This document shows positions 47,501 through 56,830 of a stretch of 64,000 nucleotides of DNA, piece after piece. This DNA is from JABMMZ01 sp964438995. Lineage in GTDB: Bacteria; Bacteroidota; Bacteroidia; NS11-12g; UBA955. Below the pieces are notes generated by a model, which did not search any database, was not told where the DNA came from, and worked only from the letters and a program-made list of their open reading frames with translations. Both the position numbers and the translations under genes were made by a program. How positions within the stretch are numbered: position 1 is the first letter of the stretch; each line of letters begins with the position of its first letter. Where the stretch lies: assembly GCA_964438995.1 (NCBI GenBank), contig CAYTMQ010000002.1, forward strand, positions 303,515-367,514. Direction: 5' to 3'.

Positions 47501-48190
47501 ATGAAATGGCCGGTGTTTTTATTTTTGTTGGTAGCAATTAAATCCTATTCAACAAATCGATATGAGTACTGGTCGAAGTTAAACCTACAGTTCAGTATCC
47601 ATAAAAATTGGTCTATTTCTTCTGACTTTCAATACCGCTCACAGAGCAATTATCTACAATCTCACAAAGATGTTTTTGAACGCAAAATGCTTTTCTCTGG
47701 CAGATTTTGGGTGACTTACAAGCCCAATAAAACTGAATATTTGCTATCCCCTTTTGCCTATTTCAATAGTTACGATTTTTCTTTGATTGATAAGCAATTG
47801 CATGGATATGACGAAACCAGACAAGCAATTGGTGCACAAAGACAATTTGAGCAACAAAATCTAAAATACAGATTAAGAACATTACTTGAATATAGACATC
47901 AGTTTTATCCCAGTCTATCAGATGTTCTAAGAATTAGATTTCAGGTTCAAGCCATTCAAACCATAATAAAAAAACCTAATTTCGAAGTCGGCATTATTGT
48001 AATGGACGAATATTTCGAAAGATTATCAGGTAGTCGAGTTAGCATGGACAACAACAGAGTATATGGTGGATTTCAGTTGAAGAAAGGCAAACATGATTTG
48101 TTACTAGCATTTCAATGGATGCAACAAAAAAATGCCAATACCATTTTGTACAGATACCAACCCCATACAACCTTGAATTTACGTTTCTAA
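47501..48190 (+). CDS. DUF2490 outer-membrane-type protein
   Basis: 229 residues from ATG 47501 (MKWPVFLFLLVAIKSYSTN), a signal peptide. The longer ORF start (47414) would overlap dps and lacks family support. The sequence matches the DUF2490 pattern of barrel strands (YEYWSKLNLQFSIHKNWSISSDFQYRSQ, KYRLRTLLEYRHQF, YGGFQLKKGKHDLLLAFQWM), ending TTLNLRF. Function unknown. The next gene starts 1 nt later. Confidence 0.78.
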   Translation: MKWPVFLFLLVAIKSYSTNRYEYWSKLNLQFSIHKNWSISSDFQYRSQSNYLQSHKDVFERKMLFSGRFWVTYKPNKTEYLLSPFAYFNSYDFSLIDKQLHGYDETRQAIGAQRQFEQQNLKYRLRTLLEYRHQFYPSLSDVLRIRFQVQAIQTIIKKPNFEVGIIVMDEYFERLSGSRVSMDNNRVYGGFQLKKGKHDLLLAFQWMQQKNANTILYRYQPHTTLNLRF

Positions 48191-48191
48191 T

Positions 48192-49163
48192 ATGCAAATC
48201 AAAGACCATTTAAAGGGCATCATTTTATCTACTGTTTTAGCGTCGCTAGCCTTATTTTTATCCTCAATATTTAAGTCGATAAATCCGATGTTATTTGGGT
48301 TATTGATTGGCATTATCTTAGGAAATTTTGTAAAAATACCCAACGAATACAATACGGGCATTCAATACACTTCAGGTAAAATGCTAGAAATGTCACTTTT
48401 GTTTTTAGCAATAGGCATCAATTTCACCCATATCAATAAAATTGGTGCAAGTAGTTTCATATTTTTAAGCTTGGCAGTATTGATGATACTGGTAATAAGC
48501 TTGGTATTTACCAAAAAATTCAACCACGGCAATTACGATGGTTATTTGGTGGGGTTTGGTTCAGCAATTTGCGGATCATCAGCAATAGCGGCGGTTGCAC
48601 CAACTATAAAAGCGGAAAAAAGTGATGTTGCAATTTCATTGGCAGTGGTGAATTTACTAGGCACCGTCGGCATGATAGTGTTACCAGAAATATTGCATTA
48701 TTTGAATGTTTCAGAATTGAGAAGTGGATTTATTTTGGGTGGAGGTCTCCATTCTGTTGCTAATGTTTCGGGAGCTGGATTTGCTATGGGAGAAGAAACA
48801 GCTCGATATGCTATAACCATTAAATTAGCAAGAGTCGCGTTGCTCTCACCCGCTCTTATTTTATATAGTTATTTCATAAAAAAAGATTCTGTAAAAAACT
48901 GGAAAGAGCATTTTAAACTCCCTTGGTATGTTTGGAGTTTCATCATCATAAGCACCTTTGCTTCATTTGTAGCGATAGATCCGAATATCATCAAACAATC
49001 AGAAAATATTGGGAAAATCATTTTAACCATTGCCATGGTTGCCATAGGTTTAAAAATCAGCATTAAGACACTTTTTAATACTGGGAAAAAATCCATCCTA
49101 TTTGGCACAGGATTATTTATTTTGTTTGTTTTAATTCTAAGTGTATTTTCAATGTACATATAG
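48192..49163 (+). CDS. YeiH-family putative sulfate exporter
   Basis: 323 residues with about ten membrane segments. YeiH/UPF0324 landmarks: MLFGLLIGIILGN, GFGSAICGSSAIAAVAPTIKA, ILGGGLHSVANVSGAGFAMG, MVAIGLKISIKTLF. Family members are annotated as sulfate exporters and linked to taurine/sulfonate or sulfur metabolism; the substrate here is inferred only. The gene is 1 nt after DUF2490. Confidence 0.85.
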   Translation: MQIKDHLKGIILSTVLASLALFLSSIFKSINPMLFGLLIGIILGNFVKIPNEYNTGIQYTSGKMLEMSLLFLAIGINFTHINKIGASSFIFLSLAVLMILVISLVFTKKFNHGNYDGYLVGFGSAICGSSAIAAVAPTIKAEKSDVAISLAVVNLLGTVGMIVLPEILHYLNVSELRSGFILGGGLHSVANVSGAGFAMGEETARYAITIKLARVALLSPALILYSYFIKKDSVKNWKEHFKLPWYVWSFIIISTFASFVAIDPNIIKQSENIGKIILTIAMVAIGLKISIKTLFNTGKKSILFGTGLFILFVLILSVFSMYI

Positions 49164-49181
49164 GTTCTAGTAGATTTTAGA

Positions 49182-49212
49182 TTGTTTTCAAAAGTTAAAT
49201 GACTTACATTTG
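49182..49212 (+). promoter_or_regulatory. Promoter of small secreted-protein gene (leaderless)
   Basis: TTG at 49182-49184, a 20-nt spacer and TACATTTG at 49205-49212. GTG 49218 follows after 5 nt. Confidence 0.65.
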
Positions 49213-49217
49213 CCAAT

Positions 49218-49517
49218 GTGAAATTTAAAATACTTTGTTTTATGATCATGATGTTTGGACTGTCTCAGACCTCCAGTCTCATCATTTCATTAACAAATCA
49301 GAGTAAAATATGCAATATAATTTCACAAGATGCAGAGGAAGAAACAGAGAGTGAGACTGAAACCGAATTTGAATTTGACTCTATTTTCGAAGTGTATTTT
49401 CACCAATTTTCTGCACCATATTCAAATTTAAAAGTCAAACATTTTATTGATTGGAAAGATTCTAACTATTCAATTACAGAATCTTTACCAGAAATTCCAC
49501 CACCCGATTGTATTTAA
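49218..49517 (+). CDS. Small secreted acidic protein
   Basis: 99 residues from GTG 49218, not recognised. A hydrophobic N-terminus (MKFKILCFMIMMFGLSQTSSLIISL) could be a signal peptide. A run of Glu and Thr (EEETESETETEFEFD) and a Pro-rich end (LPEIPPPDCI) follow. It has its own promoter and lies 75 nt upstream of the carbonic anhydrase gene, so the three genes may form one unit. If transcription begins a little later than predicted, ATG 49242 would be the start. Confidence 0.6.
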   Translation: MKFKILCFMIMMFGLSQTSSLIISLTNQSKICNIISQDAEEETESETETEFEFDSIFEVYFHQFSAPYSNLKVKHFIDWKDSNYSITESLPEIPPPDCI

Positions 49518-49592
49518 TTTTTTAATCGACTTCTGAGTTTAACTCAGATTTAAAACGCGTCTCTATTTTTAAAAAATTAAATCAATCAAACA

Positions 49593-50237
49593 ATGCCAGA
49601 AATATTCGAAAAAATCTTCGTTAACAATAAAAAATGGGTTCAGGAAAAATTAGACACCGACCCAGACTACTTTAAAAAACTTTCACTTGGTCAGAAACCA
49701 CCAATTCTTTGGATAGGCTGTTCTGATTCTCGTGTGCCAGCAAATGAGATCACTGGCACAAATCCAGGAGAAGTGTTTGTACATAGAAATATAGCCAATA
49801 TGGTGATCCATACAGATATGAGCTTATTAAGTGTGCTTGACTATGCTGTAAATGTGCTTAAGGTAAGACATATTATAGTCTGCGGACATTATGGATGTGG
49901 TGGTGTTTTAGCTGCATTAGGCAACCAACAAATTGGCCTAATTGACAATTGGTTAAGAAACATCAAAGATGTGTATCGTCTACACAAATATGAACTTGAT
50001 TCAATTGAGAATATAGAACAAAGAGGCAGAAAGTTGGTAGAATTAAATATTCAAGAGCAAGTTTATAATTTAGTTAAAACCTCTATAGTACAAAGTACAT
50101 GGGATAACCAACAAGAACTGTATGTACACGGATTGGTTTATGATGTTGGCAATGGCATTTTACAAGATCTAAATGTTAGTGTATCAAATAACAACAAGTT
50201 AGATAATGTATACAAATTTAGCTCTATTGAAATTTAG
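49593..50237 (+). CDS. Beta-class carbonic anhydrase
   Basis: 214 residues. Zinc ligands and catalytic dyad are present: CSDSRVPANEITG (Cys about 43, Asp, Arg) and VCGHYGCGG (His and Cys about 98-101). It interconverts CO2 and bicarbonate in the cytoplasm. The SulP transporter gene follows after 5 nt, a common pairing in which the transporter brings bicarbonate or another anion and the enzyme equilibrates it. Confidence 0.95.
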   Translation: MPEIFEKIFVNNKKWVQEKLDTDPDYFKKLSLGQKPPILWIGCSDSRVPANEITGTNPGEVFVHRNIANMVIHTDMSLLSVLDYAVNVLKVRHIIVCGHYGCGGVLAALGNQQIGLIDNWLRNIKDVYRLHKYELDSIENIEQRGRKLVELNIQEQVYNLVKTSIVQSTWDNQQELYVHGLVYDVGNGILQDLNVSVSNNNKLDNVYKFSSIEI

Positions 50238-50242
50238 ATAAC

Positions 50243-51841
50243 ATGGTATTTCTTAAATCCTTAATAAAGGACGTTAAAAGCGACTTCCAATCGGGCATTG
50301 TTGTATTTTTTGTAGCATTACCACTTTGTTTGGCCATTGCTCAAGTATCAGTTGGAGAGCCAGGGTATTTGTTTGCTGGGGTTATTGCTGGTATTGTTGG
50401 AGGTTTAGTAGTTGGTATTTTCAGTGGCTCTCAGCTTGGAGTTTCTGGTCCAGCTGCTGGACTAGTTGTTATCGTAAGTGATGGCATAAGGCAATTAGGT
50501 AAAATGCCTGATGGAAGTATCGATATTGCATATGGATTTCACGGCTTATTGTTAGCAACAGTAATTGCAGGTTGCATACAGATTTTAGCAGGTTTTTTAA
50601 AGGCTGGCATTCTAGGCAATTATTTTCCATCATCTGTTATCAAAGGCATGTTAGCTGCAATTGGCATAACCATTATGCTTAAAGAGCTACCTCACGCATT
50701 AGGATACGACAAAGACTTTATGGGCGATGAGGCTTTCACTCAATTTGATGGACACAATACATTTACTGAAATTTATTATGCCATTCAATACAACTCTCCA
50801 ATAGCCATCATCATCAGCATTATTTCAATAGGATTGTTATTGTTTATGGACATTAAAAAAATCAAATCCTTTAAACTTTTTAAATACATTCCTACCGCAT
50901 TGATTGTAGTTATCATTGGCATAATCATCAATTTATATCTCCCAAGTTTGAGTTCGATCAAAGCGTTAGAAGGCGAGCATTTGGTGCAATTGCCTGTTTC
51001 AAAATCTATTTCAGATTTTTTTAACTTCTTTAGTGCTCCAGAGTTAAGTTTGCACAACAACCCAAAGGTATACACACTAGCATTGACTTTAGCAATGGTG
51101 GCGAGTTTGGAGACCTTATTGTCTTTAGAAGCAACAGACAAACTTGACCCTTTGAAAAGAACAAGTTCGGGCAACAAAGAATTAAAAGCACAGGGAATAG
51201 GAAATGTGGTGTCTGGATTAATTGGCGGCCTTCCAGTAACTCAAGTAATTGTTAGAAGTTCGGCCAATATCAATTCTGGAGCAAAATCAAAGATGTCAAC
51301 CATCATACATGGTTGTTTGTTATTGGTTTGTGCTATGTTTATACCTAGCATCATCAACTACATACCACTTGCTGTTTTAGCTGTAATATTGATACTTGTA
51401 GGTTATAAATTGACCAATATTCAACTAATAAAATCTGTCTATCAATTGGGATGGACACAGTTTATTCCGTTTGTTGTCACCATAATTGCCATTTTAGCAA
51501 CAGATTTACTAAAAGGTATTGGCATAGGTATGTTAGTCGCATATGCCGTTATTTTAAGAGAAAACTACAGAAACACATTTAAATTTTTAAAACAAGACCA
51601 CGATCCTGGAGATGCCATTAGAATGGAATTGTCAAATATGGTTACTTTTATAAATAAAGGTGTATTAATAAATGCTTTCGATGAGATTCCAAATAATTCG
51701 TATTTGATTATTGATGGCAGTAATACTTTGCATTTTGATTACGATGTATTGGAATTAATACACGAATTTAGAAACTATAAATCTCAGCAAAGGAACATCA
51801 AAGTCGACCTAATCAATATTCCAGATTTATTCAAAAATTAA
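50243..51841 (+). CDS. SulP-family anion transporter
   Basis: 532 residues with about 11-12 membrane helices. SulP motifs: DFQSGIVVFFVALPLCLAIA, GSQLGVSGPAAGLVVIVSDG, GNVVSGLIGGLPVTQVIVRSSANINSGAKSK. The C-terminal 90 residues form a STAS-like domain. The pairing with carbonic anhydrase suggests bicarbonate as substrate; sulfate remains possible. Confidence 0.92.
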   Translation: MVFLKSLIKDVKSDFQSGIVVFFVALPLCLAIAQVSVGEPGYLFAGVIAGIVGGLVVGIFSGSQLGVSGPAAGLVVIVSDGIRQLGKMPDGSIDIAYGFHGLLLATVIAGCIQILAGFLKAGILGNYFPSSVIKGMLAAIGITIMLKELPHALGYDKDFMGDEAFTQFDGHNTFTEIYYAIQYNSPIAIIISIISIGLLLFMDIKKIKSFKLFKYIPTALIVVIIGIIINLYLPSLSSIKALEGEHLVQLPVSKSISDFFNFFSAPELSLHNNPKVYTLALTLAMVASLETLLSLEATDKLDPLKRTSSGNKELKAQGIGNVVSGLIGGLPVTQVIVRSSANINSGAKSKMSTIIHGCLLLVCAMFIPSIINYIPLAVLAVILILVGYKLTNIQLIKSVYQLGWTQFIPFVVTIIAILATDLLKGIGIGMLVAYAVILRENYRNTFKFLKQDHDPGDAIRMELSNMVTFINKGVLINAFDEIPNNSYLIIDGSNTLHFDYDVLELIHEFRNYKSQQRNIKVDLINIPDLFKN

Positions 51842-52083
51842 TCTTACACTATTGATTATGAGTCATTCCCTCATATTCATCTTACATAAAATAAAAAAGT
51901 CCTAAAAAGGAAACCATTACAAATAATGATTTATTGTCACTTACAAATCCTGAATGAAAACTTCGGGGTTTGTTTTTTATAGAATGTAATACATTAATAA
52001 TCTTTAACTTAAAATTAACAAGTCAGCAATTTTAAATTGGTTATTTTAGCTTAAAAAAGGCGCAAAAATTCGTTAAAAAACCT

Positions 52084-52091
52084 TAAATTTG
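52084..52091 (+). promoter_or_regulatory. Possible -7 box of PaaE-like reductase gene
   Basis: TAAATTTG matches TAnnTTTG; no -33 at 19-21 nt. ATG 52112 follows after 20 nt. Confidence 0.4.
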
Positions 52092-52111
52092 CCATCTTTT
52101 AAATTTAACAG

Positions 52112-53206
52112 ATGTCAAGTCCAAAATTCCATTCTTTGAGAGTAAAGCAAATAAAGAAAGAAACTTCAGATGCAGTTTCAATTGCTTTAGAAGTTCCAGA
52201 TAGTTTAAAGAATGATTATCTCTTTATCCAAGGTCAGTATATCACATTTAAAAAGTCTTTCAATGGTGAAGAAATCAGGCGTTCATATTCAATCTGCAGC
52301 AGTCCACTTGATGGTGAATTACGTGTAGGTATCAAAATGGTAGATAACGGATTGTTTTCAACTTATGCCAATAAAGAGCTTAAAGAAGGAGATGAACTAG
52401 ACGTGATGACTCCGATGGGCATGTTCTTTACAGAGTTAAATTCTAATAACACAAAAAACTATTTAGCATTTGCTGCAGGTAGTGGCATCACACCAATCAT
52501 GAGCATTATTAAGACGACTCTTGCAAAGGAGCCCAATAGTACATTCACATTGGTCTATGGCAATAAAAACACTGGAGCAATCATGTTTTTAGAAGAAATT
52601 GAAGCTTTAAAAAACACTTACTTAGAGCGTTTTACTGTATTCCATCTTTTGAGTAGGGAATCTGTGGATGTGCCTATTTTAAATGGCAGAATTAACAAAG
52701 AGAAGTGTCAGGACTTTATTTCAAAGCAATTGATTAAACCATCTGAGATTTCAGAAGTCTTTATCTGCGGACCAGAAGATATGATACAATCTGTTAAAGA
52801 CACTTTTACTGCAGCTAATTTTGATAGTAAACACTTGCATTATGAATTGTTTACATCACCTACACAAACACAAATATCTAACAAAACTGCGGTTCAAGCT
52901 GTTAGTGCTGCAGACAATGAAGCCAAATCAGCCGTTTCAGTAAAAATAGATGGTATTACATACCAATTAGACCTTCCATATGCTGGTGAAACCATATTAG
53001 ATGCAGCCTTAAAAACTGGAGCTGATTTGCCTTTTGCATGTAAAGGTGGCGTATGTTGTACATGCAGAGCGAAAATCACTAAAGGTACTGCCAGCATGGA
53101 TATGAACTTTTCACTTGAAGACGACGAAGTTGAAAAAGGCTATATTTTAACTTGTCAGGCACACCCTACAAGTTCGGAAGTATTTGTTGATTTCGACCTC
53201 AAATAA
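52112..53206 (+). CDS. PaaE-like flavin/2Fe-2S reductase
   Basis: 364 residues. FAD-binding domain (about 5-105, RRSYSICSSPLDGE), NAD(P)-binding domain (about 115-235, AAGSGITPIMSIIKTTL and FICGPEDMI), and a plant-type ferredoxin domain (about 275-364) with CKGGVCCTC and a final Cys in LTCQAHP. The fold passes electrons from NAD(P)H through FAD to the iron-sulfur cluster. PaaE serves phenylacetyl-CoA epoxidase, but no paa genes are near, so the electron acceptor is unknown. Confidence 0.9.
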   Translation: MSSPKFHSLRVKQIKKETSDAVSIALEVPDSLKNDYLFIQGQYITFKKSFNGEEIRRSYSICSSPLDGELRVGIKMVDNGLFSTYANKELKEGDELDVMTPMGMFFTELNSNNTKNYLAFAAGSGITPIMSIIKTTLAKEPNSTFTLVYGNKNTGAIMFLEEIEALKNTYLERFTVFHLLSRESVDVPILNGRINKEKCQDFISKQLIKPSEISEVFICGPEDMIQSVKDTFTAANFDSKHLHYELFTSPTQTQISNKTAVQAVSAADNEAKSAVSVKIDGITYQLDLPYAGETILDAALKTGADLPFACKGGVCCTCRAKITKGTASMDMNFSLEDDEVEKGYILTCQAHPTSSEVFVDFDLK

Positions 53207-53284
53207 TCTTTTAATTATTCTAAACATCAAACTTTTGCAATAAAATGCCGCAAAAACTAAACAATTAATTTTATTTGCATCGAG

Positions 53285-54844
53285 ATGCCAAACAGTTACC
53301 GTAAAAGAATATTAAACCAAATTTTGAATGCAGGCAAAAGGCTTAAAATGCCTTTTACCCTAACTCAAGATAAGGCATACAGGCATCAATTAAGAACGCT
53401 TAAAAAATTACTTCAAAAAGCAGAAGAAACAGAATTTGGGAAAGCACATAATTTTAGCACTATTTTAAATTCCAAATTTCTATTAAAATCATACAAACAA
53501 AACGTGCCGTTGATGGATTACTCTGCAATGCACGATTGGTGGCAAAAAGCTTATAACGGTGGTGAAAACATCACTTGGCCAGGTAAAATTGAATATTTTG
53601 CATTGAGTTCAGGAACTTCTGAAGGTTCTAGTAAATACATTCCGGTTTCTCAAGATATGCTTAAATCGATTACTCGAACAAGTTTGAGACAAATCATTTC
53701 TATTGCTAAGACCGACATTCCAAAAGATTTTTTAGCCAAAGATTATTTGATGATGAGTGGTAGTACCAGTCTTTATTTCAATGATGAAGGCAAAACTTAT
53801 GCAGGAGATTTAAGTGGAATTACATCATCGAATGTCCCAAATTGGTTTGACAGATTTTCTAAACCTAGTCACGATATTAGAAGTGAAAAAAGCTGGCAGA
53901 ACAAAATAGACCGCATGGTTGAAGAAGCCCCGAATTGGGATGTTGTGGCTATAGCAGGCGTGCCAGCATGGATTCAAATACTGTTTGAAAACATCATCAA
54001 AAGGTATCATTTAAAGAACATACACGACTTATGGCCAAACTTTAGTGTTTACATTTGGGGAGGTGTAGCTTTAGAGCCTTATAAGAAAAGTCTTGATAAA
54101 TTACTTGGACATCCAATCATGTACTTTGAAACGTATTTAGCATCAGAGGGTTTTGTTGCCTATCAAGCTAAAAAAGACGCAAAAGGCATGAGGTTGAATT
54201 TTAAAAATGGGATGTTTTTCGAATTTGTACCATTTAATGAAACCAACTTTGACGAATTTGGCAATATTAAACCAGAAGCCAAGACTTTAAATATCAAACA
54301 AGTTGTAATGGACCAAGAATACGCCATCATTTTGAGTACTTGCTCAGGTGCTTGGAGATACCTTATTGGAGATACCATCAAATTTGTAGATACTGAGAAC
54401 TGTGAAATAAAAATAACTGGCAGAGTCAAGCACTTTTTGAGTTTGTGTGGTGAGCATTTAAGTGTAGACAATATGAATACCGCCATTTCTAAATTGAGCG
54501 ACACTTTGAACACTCCTATTAATGAATATACAGTAAAAGGAATTACAAAAGGTAACACACACGAACACCATTGGCATATAGCCTGCGATAGACAAGATAT
54601 TGATTCAAAAGAAATATCTAAACTACTTGATCAATATCTGTGTGAGATCAACGACGATTATGCAACAGAAAGAAAGCATGCCTTAAAAACTGTAGTAGTT
54701 GATGTCCTTCCTTCTGATACATTTATTGGATGGATGCAAGAGCAAGGCAAATTCGGGTCTCAAAACAAGTTTCCAAGGGTATTAACCAACGCTAAATACA
54801 ACGAATGGTTGAAGTATTTAGGCAAAGTAGAAATCTTCAATTAA
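53285..54844 (+). CDS. GH3-family acyl-adenylating protein
   Basis: 519 residues matching the GH3 family throughout: FALSSGTSEGSSKYIPVS (P-loop-like ATP site), YFETYLASEGFVAYQ and CSGAWRYLIGDTIKFVDT. Plant GH3 enzymes join amino acids to jasmonate or auxin by adenylation; the bacterial role is unknown. The gene ends at a terminator shared with the convergent DUF4197 gene. Confidence 0.9.
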   Translation: MPNSYRKRILNQILNAGKRLKMPFTLTQDKAYRHQLRTLKKLLQKAEETEFGKAHNFSTILNSKFLLKSYKQNVPLMDYSAMHDWWQKAYNGGENITWPGKIEYFALSSGTSEGSSKYIPVSQDMLKSITRTSLRQIISIAKTDIPKDFLAKDYLMMSGSTSLYFNDEGKTYAGDLSGITSSNVPNWFDRFSKPSHDIRSEKSWQNKIDRMVEEAPNWDVVAIAGVPAWIQILFENIIKRYHLKNIHDLWPNFSVYIWGGVALEPYKKSLDKLLGHPIMYFETYLASEGFVAYQAKKDAKGMRLNFKNGMFFEFVPFNETNFDEFGNIKPEAKTLNIKQVVMDQEYAIILSTCSGAWRYLIGDTIKFVDTENCEIKITGRVKHFLSLCGEHLSVDNMNTAISKLSDTLNTPINEYTVKGITKGNTHEHHWHIACDRQDIDSKEISKLLDQYLCEINDDYATERKHALKTVVVDVLPSDTFIGWMQEQGKFGSQNKFPRVLTNAKYNEWLKYLGKVEIFN

Positions 54845-54845
54845 A

Positions 54846-54873
54846 AAAAAAGACAGATGTTCATCTGTCTTTT
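54846..54873. terminator. Intrinsic terminator between GH3 and DUF4197 genes
   Basis: AAAGACAGAT / ATCTGTCTTT stem (10 bp, loop of 4), with T on the plus strand and a long T-run on the minus strand: bidirectional. Confidence 0.88.
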
Positions 54874-54893
54874 CAATAAAATATGTATTTGGA

Positions 54894-55616
54894 TTATTTT
54901 GTAGTTGTTGATGCTTTGGTATCAGCGTAAGCAAAAGCTTTCTTCATCAAATCAGTTGTTCTTTTAACTGGGTTTTCACGAATTAAATTCTCTTCTTCTT
55001 CAACTTTATTGAACAATGCTGTTAAAGCCTTCTGAGTCACATAATCATTCAAATCAGGATTTAATTTGGTAATAAAAGGGATTTTGTTGTATTCATTTAC
55101 CAAAGTAGTCCAATTGGCAGTAAATCCAACTTGGTCGAGAGAAGCTTGAATTTTTGGTTTAAATGCATTGGTCAAGGCAGTTGTTGTAGTTTTCTTTAAA
55201 TAACTAGTTGCTGCACCTTTGCCACCCGTAAGAATGCCCATTGCGTCGTCAAAACTCATATTGGTAACGGCATCTATAAAAATTGGTTTAGCCGTTTTAA
55301 CAGCACTTTCAGCACCTTCATTAAGTTTGTTAATAACATTATCAACTTGAGTGCCCATGCCTAATGTTCTAAGTTTATCTGCAATTTTTTGTGCATCTTC
55401 TGGCAATAGAATTCTGATAGCCGTATTTTTATTAAATCCACCAGCAGCAGACAACACGTCTACTCCATTTCCGAATCCTTGTTTAAGAGCATCTTTAAGT
55501 CCTCCTGCTGCTTCGGTTGTGGTTGGAATTGTTAAGACTTCGGTGGCAACAGTTTGCAAGACATCACATGATACAATAGACAAACTGGCGATAGCGACAA
55601 AAATGTACTTTTTCAT
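54894..55616 (-). CDS. DUF4197 lipoprotein
   Basis: 240 residues. Lipoprotein signal (MKKYIFVAIASLSIVSC, lipid Cys 17). The body matches DUF4197: GLKDALKQGFGNGVDVLSAAGGF, IRILLPEDAQKIADKL, MSFDDAMGILTGGKGAATSYLKKTT. Function unknown. It may be the last gene of the icd-alkD-marR transcript, since the gaps are short. Confidence 0.88.
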   Translation of the reverse strand: MKKYIFVAIASLSIVSCDVLQTVATEVLTIPTTTEAAGGLKDALKQGFGNGVDVLSAAGGFNKNTAIRILLPEDAQKIADKLRTLGMGTQVDNVINKLNEGAESAVKTAKPIFIDAVTNMSFDDAMGILTGGKGAATSYLKKTTTTALTNAFKPKIQASLDQVGFTANWTTLVNEYNKIPFITKLNPDLNDYVTQKALTALFNKVEEEENLIRENPVKRTTDLMKKAFAYADTKASTTTK

Positions 55617-55661
55617 TATAGTGGGTTATTCAAATTAGTTAGCAAATCATATACCAAAACT

Positions 55662-56129
55662 CTACTTAAGAGTTCTCAATCCATCACGGATTTCATCCAA
55701 GATGTCTGATAATTGTTCTAATTTTTCAGCTGAAATTGAATTGAGTTGGTTGTTAACAGTGGCAAAGAGCGGACTGATTTCTTCTAAAGTTTGTAAGCCT
55801 TTTTCAGAAATACGCAGCAAAATCTGTCTTCTATTGTTTTTATTGTTGGTTCTTATGATGAGTTTTTTTAGAACCAATTTATCACACAAACGGGTAACGT
55901 CCGGATTTTTATCCAGCATTACATCCTTCAAATCTCCACAAGTAGCATATCCATCTTTTCTACCTTTCAAGATGCGCAGTACGTTGTACTGAGGCAAACT
56001 GATGCCGTGCATTTTAAGACTCTTTTTGAAAGAATCTTCAATTGCATTAGCAGTATAAATAATGTTTACAATAGCCTTCTCTTGTGCAGAGTTGAATTTA
56101 GACTGATTGATTTCTTCTTCAATTTTCAA
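55662..56129 (-). CDS. MarR-family transcriptional regulator
   Basis: 155 residues from TTG 56129, giving MKIEEEINQSKFNSAQ, which matches the family start; the longer ORF start (56156) lies inside the promoter and is rejected. Winged helix: SLPQYNVLRILKGRKDGYATCGDLKDVMLDKNPDVTRLCDKLVLKKLI, then NRRQILLRISEKG. The -7 box is 5 nt from the start, and a 9-bp direct repeat lies at -33, suggesting autoregulation. The ligand is unknown. Confidence 0.88.
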   Translation of the reverse strand: MKIEEEINQSKFNSAQEKAIVNIIYTANAIEDSFKKSLKMHGISLPQYNVLRILKGRKDGYATCGDLKDVMLDKNPDVTRLCDKLVLKKLIIRTNNKNNRRQILLRISEKGLQTLEEISPLFATVNNQLNSISAEKLEQLSDILDEIRDGLRTLK

Positions 56130-56134
56130 TATGA

Positions 56135-56174
56135 CAAAAATAGAAAAAAAACTCAATTGTCATCAAATTGTCAT
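56135..56174 (-). promoter_or_regulatory. marR promoter with direct-repeat operator
   Basis: The minus strand has TTG (56164-56166), a 21-nt spacer and TATTTTTG (56135-56142). The -33 region is covered by two direct copies of AATTGTCAT (plus strand, 56155-56163 and 56166-56174) with an 11-bp period, the likely binding site of the regulator itself. Confidence 0.6.
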
Positions 56175-56830
56175 ATAATATTTTTTAAGGCTTCTCTTTT
56201 GCTGAGATTCTTTAAGGGATTTACCTCTACAAATCTTATCACCCATTCTGGATTGTACTTTGCATATTGTCGAAGTGACCAGCCGATAGCCTTTTGTAAA
56301 AAAAACTCTTTTGATTCGTTGTTTAAAAGAATCATTTCTGTCAAAATATCCAAGTCGGTATCCATTTTGTAACCTAACTGATGAATGATGCACGTGCGTC
56401 TAAGCCACATATTATCAGAATTCTTCCATCTAAGTAGAGCCAAATACTTTTGATCAGGATACTTCTTAAAAAATGGTCCAATTACTTGACTTGCTAAACC
56501 ATCTACTGAATCCCACCAAGAATTATGTACGATTAAATTCTCTAAAAAATCTATCGAATTAGGTTGTAATAGTTTCTTATTTTTGGCCAATATATCGAGT
56601 GCTGCATAATGAAATTCTCTTTCATTTTGTGACCAAAGTAAGTTAACAAGTTCTTTTAGTTCAGTTTCAGAAGTGAATTTGTAATGACTAAAAACTTCAG
56701 ATTGAATTGACTTCCTTTTAGGAGATGGAATGCCGAAATATTTGAATTTATGCTTCATGTACGCCTCCATTTTAGATGCTCTTTCAGCATCAGAATGTTG
56801 GGTAAACAATAAAGTTAAATCTTCTAACAT
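56171..56830 (-). CDS. DNA alkylation repair protein (AlkD-like)
   Basis: 219 residues, HEAT-like helical repeats. AlkD-family landmarks: YMKHKFKYFGIPSPKRKSI, LWSQNEREFHYAALDIL, SWWDSVDGLASQVIGP, MWLRRTCIIHQLGYK, FFLQKAIGWSLRQYAKYNPEWV. AlkD glycosylases remove bulky or charged alkylated bases. The ATG overlaps the icd stop by one base, so translation is coupled. Confidence 0.92.
   Translation of the reverse strand: MLEDLTLLFTQHSDAERASKMEAYMKHKFKYFGIPSPKRKSIQSEVFSHYKFTSETELKELVNLLWSQNEREFHYAALDILAKNKKLLQPNSIDFLENLIVHNSWWDSVDGLASQVIGPFFKKYPDQKYLALLRWKNSDNMWLRRTCIIHQLGYKMDTDLDILTEMILLNNESKEFFLQKAIGWSLRQYAKYNPEWVIRFVEVNPLKNLSKREALKNII

Noticed and set aside
51842..52111. Terminator after the SulP gene
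   Set aside because: The AAAC/GTTT stem near 51958-51975 is too weak to call.
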